This document shows, in pieces, positions 1-6,701 of a stretch of 13,091 bases of DNA (position 1 is the stretch's first letter; every line of letters starts with the position of its first letter). A model generated the notes under the pieces. That model was not told the DNA's origin. It searched no databases and was given only the letters and a program-made list of their open reading frames with translations. Location: NCBI GenBank assembly GCA_003159055.1, contig PMLH01000314.1:1-13091 (forward strand). The letters are read 5' to 3'. Made by a program: the position numbers and the translations under genes. The stretch is from Myxococcales bacterium. GTDB lineage: Bacteria > Myxococcota > Polyangia > Fen-1088.

Positions 1-600
1 CATCAACATGGTGTCGAGCTTGAAGGGAAGATCGCCCGCGAAGCTGGTGCACAGTTTGGTCAGGTAATAGGCCGCAGGCTCGCACATCACACTGTAGGAA
101 AAGATCGCGCCGCCCAGGAAGCAGACCGCGATGGATCCCGTGATGAGAATGCCGATGCGTCGCTCCTTGCGATAGAGCCCGGGCGCAATGAACCGCCACA
201 GCTCCCAGAAGATGAAGGGCGCAGAAAGCAGCAAGCCACCAACGATGGCCAGCTTCATGTAGACCCAGAACGGCTCGGTCAGGCTCTTGGCATAGAAGTT
301 CATTTCGTGTCCCGCGTCGCGCAAGCCGCGCCGAACCGGGCGGGTAAGCCAATCGAAGTAGTGCTGGACGAAAATGAACGAGCCGATCATCGCCAACAGA
401 AACACGATGACCGCGTTGCGCAGGCGCCCGCGCAGCTCGGACAGATGCTCGAGGAAGGACATTCGCTTCTCTTCGGGCTGCGCGACGGCTGGGGAAGCCG
501 TGGCGGGTGCGAGCTGAGTTGCCGCCGCCTTCGTCGCCGAGAGATAGGGATCCTGGCCGTTGGCTACGGTGGGTGTTGGTTCGGTCTCTGAGTCCGCCAT
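1..600 (-). CDS. tatC: Twin-arginine translocase subunit TatC (partial, C-terminus outside window)
   Basis: TatC is the multi-spanning receptor subunit of the Tat system, which exports folded proteins across the inner membrane. The frame is open to the window edge, giving 200 codons. The family core begins at Met47 (MSFLEHLSELRGR), with the conserved Glu of the HLxELR motif. Three membrane segments follow at about residues 60-82, 114-132 and 148-172. The cytoplasmic loop between the last two carries the hallmark FWELWRFIAPGLYRKER, with its conserved Glu. The ATG at 600 lies 3 nt after the tatB stop, with AAAGG just upstream. It adds a 46-residue Ala/Pro/Thr-rich N-terminal extension that ordinary TatC lacks. 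The alternative start is the ATG at 462. About 90-100 C-terminal residues are missing from view. Identity is sure; the start is less so. Confidence 0.95.
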   Translation of the reverse strand, partial: MADSETEPTPTVANGQDPYLSATKAAATQLAPATASPAVAQPEEKRMSFLEHLSELRGRLRNAVIVFLLAMIGSFIFVQHYFDWLTRPVRRGLRDAGHEMNFYAKSLTEPFWVYMKLAIVGGLLLSAPFIFWELWRFIAPGLYRKERRIGILITGSIAVCFLGGAIFSYSVMCEPAAYYLTKLCTSFAGDLPFKLDTMLM

Positions 601-603
601 GGC

Positions 604-1365
604 CTAGCCTTTCTTGTTTCCTTCACCGGGAGAGACTGGCCGTGTCGGCGCCGGCACGGTCCGCGGCGACAGCGGGGCCGGTCGGCCGGCCACGGTGGTC
701 TGTGCGTCGGCGGCGGCTTTGAGATGCGCGTGCAGGTCGATCACGGTGGCGTCCGAGACTGCGTCCATGGCGGGCACGCTGGGGCGCGGTGGCCGTGGCA
801 GCGGTGGGGGCAAGCGCAGGGCAGCCGGCGCGCCCATCACCGGGGCAGGCGAATGCATCTCTGGCAACGGCGTCAAGGTTCGCAGATCCTCCGGCGGCGG
901 CGGGTTTGCAATCATGGTTCCGCCTGGGCTGATGACCTCGCTAGGGCTTGGCGGCAGCGCGGCGGCCACTCCCGCTGCCGCCGTTTCCATTTCCGCCTGG
1001 CGCTTTGCCGCTGCCTCTTGCGCCTGCTTTGCCTCTCGTTGCTTGCGCACGGCCTCCTCGGTCTCACGCTTGCGGCGCTGTTCTTCTTCCTTTGCAGCCT
1101 GCTCCGCCTTGAGCTTCGCTGCCTTGGCCTCGTCACGACGCTTGAGCTCCTCCGGCGGTAGGGTTGCGGCATCGCGTAGCTCTTGCAGCGGTTTGCGAAT
1201 CACCTCGTCCAGCTCGATATCCTGTCGGATATCGGACGTGGCCTTGCGAAACTCGCGAATGATCTTGCCGAGAGCCGACGCTATCTCGGGCAGCATCTTC
1301 GGCCCGAGGAACAGCAGCGCGACGACAAGGATGACAGCTATCTCGCTAGCACCGAGATTGAACAC
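604..1365 (-). CDS. tatB: Twin-arginine translocase subunit TatB (TatA/B family), long C-terminal tail
   Basis: This single-span Tat subunit forms the substrate receptor together with TatC. The 253-aa product starts MFNLGASEIAVILVVALLFLGP: a short N-terminus, a conserved Glu at residue 8, one membrane helix (about 8-20), the Gly-Pro hinge at 21-22, then an amphipathic helix (LPEIASALGKIIREFRKA). LGP rather than FG at the hinge, and the immediate tatC neighbour, favour TatB over TatA. Residues about 70-130 are very rich in Lys, Glu, Arg and Ala and should form a long helix or coiled coil. Residues 130-253 are Pro/Ala-rich and probably disordered. The whole is clearly longer than the E. coli protein (171 aa). 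The start codon is GTG with no clear Shine-Dalgarno sequence, placed by the conserved MFxxG beginning. The stop lies 3 nt before the tatC ATG, so the two are an operon. Confidence 0.9.
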   Translation of the reverse strand: MFNLGASEIAVILVVALLFLGPKMLPEIASALGKIIREFRKATSDIRQDIELDEVIRKPLQELRDAATLPPEELKRRDEAKAAKLKAEQAAKEEEQRRKRETEEAVRKQREAKQAQEAAAKRQAEMETAAAGVAAALPPSPSEVISPGGTMIANPPPPEDLRTLTPLPEMHSPAPVMGAPAALRLPPPLPRPPRPSVPAMDAVSDATVIDLHAHLKAAADAQTTVAGRPAPLSPRTVPAPTRPVSPGEGNKKG

Positions 1366-1455
1366 GGGGTCATTTCTATATCCAAAAGTCCGCCAGTTCC
1401 ACCCTGACAGTACGATTGGTTGGGTGCGGCATGCGTGGCCGTCGACCGGCCGCAG

Positions 1456-2493
1456 CTACGCGACCAGGGTCATCTGCCGGGGCGGCCCGAGTGTGTAGGC
1501 ATCGAAACCGCGGGCTCGCAGCTCCACAGCCATCTCCTCGGCGCCAGACTGAAAGAGCGCCACTTCCTGCGCTCCGGAGGTCTTGATCGCAGCCAGAATC
1601 TCCTCGTGGCTGGGCAGGTTGGTCAGGGGAAAGCCGCAATCCACTTCCATCCGCGCGAGCACGTCGCCATGGATCGCCGAGCCCGACACCAGCGCAAGGC
1701 GCGTTGCCGGCAAGGCGCGCACGGCTGCCGCATTGCGCGCCTCGGCCGGCCACAGCAAAACCTCACCCCTTGCTGGCTTGCGGGCAGCGCGCGCAAGCGC
1801 GGGAATCGCATCGCACGCGTCATGCAGTCGGGAAAGCTCGAGGGCGATGCGCGGGTGTGCGCGCACGGCAAGCCCCGCCTGCACCAAATCGAATGCGACA
1901 GCGGGCAGGGCGCCGGTCGCAGAGGCAAGCAAGACCGGGGTTCGGCCTTCGGCGAGTGTCGCGAGCACGAAGGCGCGTGTGTCGGCCAAGGCTTGCCGGC
2001 GCGGGGGGAAGACCAGGCCCGGATGGCCAAACGTCGCGTCGATACAGATGGCATCGGCCTGGCGCGTTTCTGCAGGGTCAAGCCCTGGCACCAGTGGCTC
2101 GGGAGCGAAAGCGCCGAGATAGAACACGCGGCGATGTTCCGTCTCGCACAGAAGGCCGGCGGCGCCCGGCAGGTAGCCCGAGGCGACCATCTCGATCCGC
2201 TGACCACCCAGGTTGAAGGGGCGCCCGAACGCCGCGGGCAGGGTGCGAGCACGCAGCTTGTCGCCGGCCTCGCCGAGCAGGCGCAGGGTGATTTCGGTCG
2301 CAACGATCTGGCGTCGTCCTGCCCGCTGACCGGCCAGCTTCGCCGGGCCTCCGCTTCCCAGCGCGTGCGCGTGGGAGATGAAGACGAGATCGCTCGGGAA
2401 GCCGGCCGCATCGCAGGTAATGTGCGTGCCGGCAAGGCCGATTCCAGCTCGGTAGATGAATGCGTTTGTCGGGCGTCGCTGTCTGGTTCGCAA
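1456..2493 (-). CDS. Metallo-beta-lactamase/beta-CASP family protein, apparently catalytically degenerate
   Basis: The 345-aa product has the layout of the ligase-associated DNA exonuclease / RNA 3'-processing branch of the MBL beta-CASP family. The HxHxDH site reads HAHALG (residues 41-46), so only H41 and H43 remain. The PAGHxxGSA segment reads ASGYLPGAA (104-112), with His changed to Tyr107. The GDF metal ligand reads GAF (127-129). DATFG (152-156) keeps the motif-A acid, and FPPR and EGRTPVLL follow as in the family. The late SDHADF motif reads TNLPSH, and the final LHG motif reads QSG. Metal-dependent hydrolysis is therefore unlikely. Protein length and reading frame are intact, which argues for a maintained non-catalytic role rather than decay. 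The TTG at 2493 is the start used because an in-frame stop lies at 2500-2502; no good Shine-Dalgarno is visible. It sits 90 nt upstream of tatB, on the same strand, and may be co-transcribed. Confidence 0.75.
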   Translation of the reverse strand: MRTRQRRPTNAFIYRAGIGLAGTHITCDAAGFPSDLVFISHAHALGSGGPAKLAGQRAGRRQIVATEITLRLLGEAGDKLRARTLPAAFGRPFNLGGQRIEMVASGYLPGAAGLLCETEHRRVFYLGAFAPEPLVPGLDPAETRQADAICIDATFGHPGLVFPPRRQALADTRAFVLATLAEGRTPVLLASATGALPAVAFDLVQAGLAVRAHPRIALELSRLHDACDAIPALARAARKPARGEVLLWPAEARNAAAVRALPATRLALVSGSAIHGDVLARMEVDCGFPLTNLPSHEEILAAIKTSGAQEVALFQSGAEEMAVELRARGFDAYTLGPPRQMTLVA

Positions 2494-2599
2494 GGCGTTT
2501 CAATCCGTGGCCGCAACCATACCGCAGAAAAGAGACGGATTTCGCGCCATCGTGATGTGTGCGCACGCAGCCCGACCGCGACATGGAGAGAACGATTGT

Positions 2600-3544
2600 C
2601 TACGAACCGTAACAGTTGATGTCCGACTGGAGCGTTTCATTTGGGCAAGATGGGGCACCGCAACCCCAGAAGGTCTGGCCGTCCCGTGTACCGCAGACGT
2701 CGTTGCCGAGCGGATTTAGGAAGCAGTTTTCATGATTGACGAGAATGCGCTGCCTGGTCTCGGCGCTGACCTTGTTGCAGGTGGACTGCAGCGGCTTGCA
2801 CAAGCCGTCATAGTAGGCCACACAGAGCTCGTCGGCTCCGCAGGCGGCGCACGCGGACGACACGGCCGAGTCGAAGGCTGCACCACCGCCGTCGCTTCCG
2901 GAGGTGCCGCCGGTACCTGCCGCGCCCGAACCGCCGCCGCCATCGAGGATGCCGCCTGTACCCGCCGAACCACCGGTACCGGCGTCTGCGGACCGTGGGA
3001 TGGCGTAGGTACATTGGCCCTGATCGCAAGCGATCCGGAAGGCAGGGCAGGCCAGCCGGATCTCGGGGCAGCCCGCCCCGACGTACTGGCTGCAAACACT
3101 GGAGGCCGCGGCTGTCACGGCGGAGATCTCGGCTGTCCCCACGATCTGTCCGCACGCGCTGATGCAGTTCAAGGACTGAAGGTGCAAGACAGAGCAGTCC
3201 GAATCGACCTGACAGGCCAACGACGACGTGCTGCTCAGATAGGTCTGAAACTGCGCCTGGGCAGTCTGTGTGAGCTGCGCACAAGTGTCCGCGTTCGCAT
3301 CCAGTGAGCCGGTCGCACCGCCGCCAGAGGTTCCCCCGGTCGCACCGCCGCTGCCAGAGGTTCCCCCGGTCGCACCGCCGCTGCCGGAGGTTCCCCCAGT
3401 GACGCCGCCGTTGCCAGAGGTCCCCCCGGTCGCACCGCCGCCGTCGCGCCGGACCATGCCGACATTGTTGCTTCGCGAGCAGGCGGGGACGATCGACAGG
3501 AAGCAGAGAAGGCTGAAGGACAAGACATTGGATATTCGGTGCAT
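2600..3544 (-). CDS. Putative lipoprotein with Gly/Thr/Ser repeats and a Cys-rich body
   Basis: This is a 314-aa predicted outer-layer lipoprotein of unknown function. The N-terminus has a hydrophobic signal (about residues 4-20) ending in VPAC, with Cys22 as the lipidation site. Residues about 36-82 are repeats of the type GGATGGTSGS, a typical myxobacterial surface linker. Two Cys-rich globular parts follow. The first (about 88-185) contains several spaced cysteines (CQVDSDCSVLHLQSLNCISAC). A second Gly-rich linker (about 190-222) leads to the last one (about 225-314), with ACAACGADELC and a C-terminal set of cysteines suggesting disulfides formed outside the cytoplasm. The ATG at 3544 has GGAGG 8 nt upstream, which fixes the start. 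The gene is downstream of the cupin gene on the same strand with a 124-nt gap, so it is probably transcribed separately. No enzyme motif was recognised. Confidence 0.8.
   Translation of the reverse strand: MHRISNVLSFSLLCFLSIVPACSRSNNVGMVRRDGGGATGGTSGNGGVTGGTSGSGGATGGTSGSGGATGGTSGGGATGSLDANADTCAQLTQTAQAQFQTYLSSTSSLACQVDSDCSVLHLQSLNCISACGQIVGTAEISAVTAAASSVCSQYVGAGCPEIRLACPAFRIACDQGQCTYAIPRSADAGTGGSAGTGGILDGGGGSGAAGTGGTSGSDGGGAAFDSAVSSACAACGADELCVAYYDGLCKPLQSTCNKVSAETRQRILVNHENCFLNPLGNDVCGTRDGQTFWGCGAPSCPNETLQSDINCYGS
3309..3450 (-). repeat. 30-bp in-frame tandem repeat (GGATGGTSGS-type linker)
   Basis: Four 30-bp units start at 3331, 3361, 3391 and 3421, and a shorter unit precedes them at about 3309-3330. 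They differ by few bases and encode the 10-residue unit GGxTGGTSGx of the lipoprotein linker. Because the period is a multiple of three, gain or loss of units would change linker length without breaking the frame. Confidence 0.85.
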
Positions 3545-3668
3545 TCGCGATTTCCTCCACCGGACTGAGTGTATGGTGGCTGGAAAACGTCATGCGGATC
3601 TATCGGAAAGTGAGAGAAACTGACTGCGTTGTGATCCAGCCAACACGCATTCTGCTCCCTTGGCAGGC

Positions 3669-4016
3669 CTACTCGCGGACCATCAGAAGCAGCATCTTGA
3701 ATTTGCTGGTGGCGTTCACGGCGTGCGGGACGTTGGCCGGCAACAGCACAGTCTGCCCGGCCTTGGCCACGACGCTCTTGCCACCGATGGTGAGCTTGAC
3801 GGTTCCGTCGAGGACTTGCACGAGGGCGTCGAAGGGCGCGGTGTGCTCGGACAAGGCCTGCCCGGCATCGAACGCGAACACGGTCAGCGTGCAGGTCGCT
3901 TTCTTGACGAGCGTGCGGCTGACGACGGCGCCCTCTTGATAGGCGACGAGTGCGAGAAGGTCGACCGGCGTGGCGGCGGGCAATTGCGATGCTTCACGGG
4001 TTGTTTCGGGAGTCAT
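3669..4016 (-). CDS. Small cupin-domain protein
   Basis: The 115-aa product is a single conserved beta-barrel (cupin). Motif 1 is SEHTAPFDALVQVLDG (residues 56-71) and motif 2 is GQTVLLPANVPHAVNA (87-102), followed by FKMLLLMV at the end. This is the well-known EHTAPFDA subfamily. Its first motif keeps one His (H58); the second His and the Glu are replaced. Together with H98 the metal set is reduced, so it may bind a ligand or metal weakly rather than act as a dioxygenase. No signal peptide is present, so it should be cytoplasmic. ATG 4016 is preceded by AAAGG about 11 nt upstream. It is divergent from the mannose-1-phosphate guanylyltransferase gene and shares a 132-nt intergenic region with an inverted repeat. 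The substrate is unknown. Confidence 0.85.
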   Translation of the reverse strand: MTPETTREASQLPAATPVDLLALVAYQEGAVVSRTLVKKATCTLTVFAFDAGQALSEHTAPFDALVQVLDGTVKLTIGGKSVVAKAGQTVLLPANVPHAVNATSKFKMLLLMVRE

Positions 4017-4043
4017 GGATTATTACCTTTGCTGATGATGCAG

Positions 4044-4060
4044 ATACTCTGCCCGAGAAT
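4044..4060. promoter_or_regulatory. Candidate operator: 17-bp imperfect inverted repeat upstream of the cupin gene
   Basis: The sequence ATACTCTGCCCGAGAAT has half-sites ATACTC and GAGAAT around a 5-bp centre, with one mismatch to a perfect palindrome (GAGTAT). It lies 28-44 nt upstream of the cupin start, where a repressor would overlap a promoter. The half-site resembles those reported for Rrf2-family regulators (IscR/NsrR type); that link is from memory, and no Rrf2 gene is in the window. Confidence 0.35.
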
Positions 4061-4148
4061 TGTCATTCTAGCCCAACCCCTGAAGGAATCCTCACGCGCC
4101 CATCAGCGCGACTAGAGCATCGAGTCGGAGTCTGCTAACCTGCGCCGG

Positions 4149-5327
4149 ATGTCAACGCCTCGTCCGTATGCTGCGATTCTCGCTGGGGGCGGTGGTACGC
4201 GCTTGTGGCCGTCGAGTAGGCGCGCTCGGCCGAAGCAACTGCTCCGATTGGGCGGGCAGGAGTCCCTTCTGGAAGCGACGGTCCGCCGAATCACCCCGGT
4301 TTTCGGTCTTGATCACATCCTGGTGGTCACGGCCCGCGATCAGGAGGCAGCCGTACGCGCCGCGCTTCGCAGTCTTCCGAGGGCCAACATCCTGGTCGAG
4401 CCGAAACCGCGGAACACGGCCGGCGCGATTCAAATCGCGGCGTCTCTGGCCACGCTCCGGACGGGACCGTCGTCAGTCGTCGCCGTTCTTCCCGCGGATC
4501 AGCACATCTCTGACGAGAGAGCGTTTCGGTCGACGATTCGTGTGGCGCTCAGACATGCCGCGCATGCGATTGTTACCATTGGAATCCGGCCCACCGGACC
4601 CGAGACTGGCTATGGCTACATTCGGCTCGGGGCGGACATTGCCGGGGCGAGCGGCGCGGTCAGAGAGGTTGCGGCATTTGCGGAAAAACCCGATCGCGAG
4701 ACGGCAATCCACTACCTGGAATCCAAGGAATACTTCTGGAATGCTGGCATTTTCTTTCTGACCGCCGAGCGCCTGGCAGCCGAGACGGCGCGGAGCCTGC
4801 CCAACCTTCATCTCTTCGGGCGCCGCCTGGCGGCCATCAAGCGGGAGAGCGATTTCCAGAAGGTCGTCGACAAACACTACGGAAAGGTGGAGGCGATATC
4901 CATCGACTACGGGGTGATGGAGAAGGCGTCTGGCCTTCGCGTTGTCCTCGGTGACTTCGGATGGAGTGACGTCGGAAGTTGGTCGGCCATCGGAGAGATG
5001 GCCAAGCACTTTCGCAACCTCGACGAGAAGGGAAATGTCTTGGTGGGCGACGTCATGGCCCTCGATGGGGAGAAGAACATCATCATCTCTGACCCAGGCG
5101 CGCCTTTCATTGGGGCGGTCGGCGTGAGCCATCTGGTCGTGGTTGCCACGGCCGATGGGGTTCTGGTCATTCCCCGCGATCGTGCGCAGGACGTGCGACA
5201 CATCGTGGACGCCCTTCGGGCCGCAAAGCGAACCGACCTCTTGGAGCATGAACCGCGGCCGGTGATGCAGTCCAAGTCCAAGTCCAGGTCCCAGTACAGA
5301 CGATCGGGAAGACGTGCCGGACGGTGA
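4149..5327 (+). CDS. manC: Mannose-1-phosphate guanylyltransferase (single-domain)
   Basis: This enzyme makes GDP-mannose from mannose-1-phosphate and GTP, feeding lipopolysaccharide, exopolysaccharide or glycoprotein synthesis in the cytoplasm. The N-terminal nucleotidyltransferase signature LAGGGGTRLWPSSR with a following PKQ covers residues 11-30. VLPADQHI (about 113-120) holds the metal-binding Asp, and ETGYGYI and FAEKP (about 176-180) complete the sugar-nucleotide site. WNAGIFFL (about 197-204) and FGWSDVGSW near residue 275 are also family hallmarks. At 392 aa it lacks the C-terminal phosphomannose-isomerase cupin of the roughly 480-aa bifunctional ManC. The last 20 residues are a basic SKSKSRSQYRRSGRR-type tail not seen in the core family. 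The ATG at 4149 places the signature at the usual distance; no strong Shine-Dalgarno is seen. The gene converges with the lipoprotein at 5352, with a 24-nt gap. Confidence 0.92.
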   Translation: MSTPRPYAAILAGGGGTRLWPSSRRARPKQLLRLGGQESLLEATVRRITPVFGLDHILVVTARDQEAAVRAALRSLPRANILVEPKPRNTAGAIQIAASLATLRTGPSSVVAVLPADQHISDERAFRSTIRVALRHAAHAIVTIGIRPTGPETGYGYIRLGADIAGASGAVREVAAFAEKPDRETAIHYLESKEYFWNAGIFFLTAERLAAETARSLPNLHLFGRRLAAIKRESDFQKVVDKHYGKVEAISIDYGVMEKASGLRVVLGDFGWSDVGSWSAIGEMAKHFRNLDEKGNVLVGDVMALDGEKNIIISDPGAPFIGAVGVSHLVVVATADGVLVIPRDRAQDVRHIVDALRAAKRTDLLEHEPRPVMQSKSKSRSQYRRSGRRAGR

Positions 5328-5351
5328 GCGCGGCTGCCTTTCCGTCTGAAG

Positions 5352-6569
5352 CTAGAGTCTTGTCATCGGCGATTCGATGCAACCGATGACCGGCACGCCC
5401 GAACCAAAGATCGTGAGGCGCGCGGTAAGACTGCCGTTGTCATCCAGGATCCGCAGCTCGCCTCCGGCGAACGCGTCGAGACTGTAGACCAGGCCCGACT
5501 CGGATTGTTCCCCGAGCTTGCCGTCGAGCATCTGCTCCTGCACGGGATCCACGCGAACGATTCTTACCGCGTTGCCGTCGTCCGAAAAGATCAGGTTGTA
5601 GACGGCGTTGTTGTCGGAGGGGCGACACGCATAGCCCCGACCGGTGCTGGCGTCGGGAGATGTGGCGTTGGCGGAAATTCGGTAGGTGCCTCCCGGCACG
5701 TCGGCGAAGGCAGCCGGAAATGTGTCCGGCCGTGGATCGCTCGCAGGGGCCAGGTCCACCGGCGCCGAGTCGAGGGACACGCCCGCGTCCGTCGCGGGAA
5801 GCGATGTGATGTCGATGACGACGACATCGCCAGGATATGGGATGGAGAACGGCACGGCCAAGCTGGTGGTGCTGCCTCGCAGATAGGCCATGGTGATGAT
5901 GCCGTCGGGGCTGGTCTGGCACGGCCCTGGGCTGCACTGGTAGTCGGCATAGACGTCGGCCGAGGCCTTGAAGTCGCCACCTCGGACCGGCACCTCCTGC
6001 TGGCACTTGCAGTCCGAGCAAACGCCAGCCACGGTCGTGAAGAGGCCGCCGCTCCAAGGCACGGAGCGGCTAGCGCCGGGCGGGATGGCGTAGACGGCTG
6101 GACGTGGTGGATCGCAGAGCTCGCAGCAAGTCTGACCCGCCGGGACGACTGCGCAGCTGCTCATGCACGAGAGACTGAAGAAGCTGCAATCCTGCCAGCC
6201 AGAGGCGGTCTGCATTTGGCATCCGACCGGGGGGCTTTCTACCCGCACATAGGCTGTGCGATCGGTGTGGTTGTCGAACCGGAAACCAACCGGGACGCCC
6301 GTGATGGGCGCGAGATCGGGTGAGCCGAGATCGCTGGCAAGGACGTCGGCCAAAGCTGCGTCTTCGATGGGGAGATCCGGCGGAGCGAGATCCGCCTGGG
6401 CCTGGTCGGGGGAGGCGTCTTCGGCGCGGGCATCGGCACCCTGCCCTGCATCCTTGTGTGCGCTGAGCGAGGTCCGGCACGCCAAGGCAGACACCAGCAG
6501 TCCGAGGGCGAACAGCCGGGCGGAACACGCCCTTTGCGATGGCGTTGAAGATGAGGCGTGTGCGGACAT
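5352..6569 (-). CDS. Putative lipoprotein, Cys-rich, unknown function
   Basis: A 405-aa predicted lipoprotein. The N-terminal signal (LFALGLLVSALAC) gives Cys31 as the lipid anchor. It is followed by an acidic, Pro/Asp/Leu/Ala-rich linker (about residues 35-90, with repeated PDL and ADL), typical of myxobacterial surface proteins. Residues about 95-240 contain many cysteines in clusters (DCSFFSLSCMSSC, CCELC, CSDCKC), implying disulfides in the periplasm or on the surface. A further Asp/Pro-rich linker (about 260-290) leads to a C-terminal beta-rich domain (DVPGGTYRISANA through to LTIFGSGVPVIGC). The frame continues upstream to 6692, but the ATG at 6569 has a strong GGAGG 7 nt before it and places the signal peptide correctly. 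It is divergent from the membrane/spermidine-synthase-like gene. No catalytic motif was recognised. Confidence 0.8.
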   Translation of the reverse strand: MSAHASSSTPSQRACSARLFALGLLVSALACRTSLSAHKDAGQGADARAEDASPDQAQADLAPPDLPIEDAALADVLASDLGSPDLAPITGVPVGFRFDNHTDRTAYVRVESPPVGCQMQTASGWQDCSFFSLSCMSSCAVVPAGQTCCELCDPPRPAVYAIPPGASRSVPWSGGLFTTVAGVCSDCKCQQEVPVRGGDFKASADVYADYQCSPGPCQTSPDGIITMAYLRGSTTSLAVPFSIPYPGDVVVIDITSLPATDAGVSLDSAPVDLAPASDPRPDTFPAAFADVPGGTYRISANATSPDASTGRGYACRPSDNNAVYNLIFSDDGNAVRIVRVDPVQEQMLDGKLGEQSESGLVYSLDAFAGGELRILDDNGSLTARLTIFGSGVPVIGCIESPMTRL

Positions 6570-6589
6570 GACCAACCTCCGGTCTCTTC
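6570..6589 (-). promoter_or_regulatory. Strong ribosome site deciding the lipoprotein start
   Basis: On the minus strand the sequence CCGGAGGTTGGTC directly precedes the ATG at 6569. The open frame runs 41 codons further upstream, but that extension is Arg/Ala/Pro-rich without a signal peptide. The internal ATG is therefore the likely start. Confidence 0.7.
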
Positions 6590-6701
6590 TTCTAGCATTC
6601 CTGCGGGCAAACGGAGCTGCGGGCGAGGCACGGGCAGAGACCCACGTCACTGGTCGTGATTCTCTTGCGCCGGGGTGCAACTCGGGCGACAAGGGAAGGA
6701 C

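Noticed and set aside
1377..1392. Sigma-54-type promoter before tatB (TGGCGG...TTGGA)
   Set aside because: The required GC at the -12 position is missing.
1437..1451. Hairpin GGCCG-TCGAC-CGGCC just after the MBL-like gene stop, as a terminator
   Set aside because: Only 5 bp of stem and no T-run; such GC palindromes are expected by chance here.
614..1498. 294-codon plus-strand open frame across tatB
   Set aside because: Ser/Ala/Arg-rich shadow; tatB on the minus strand has firm motifs.
1420..2619. 399-codon plus-strand open frame opposite the MBL-like gene
   Set aside because: Composition is random-looking, with no domain. It mirrors a recognisable minus-strand gene, as expected in high-GC DNA.
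3309..3450. CRISPR-like array
   Set aside because: Repeats are head-to-tail with no spacers and lie in frame within a lipoprotein gene.
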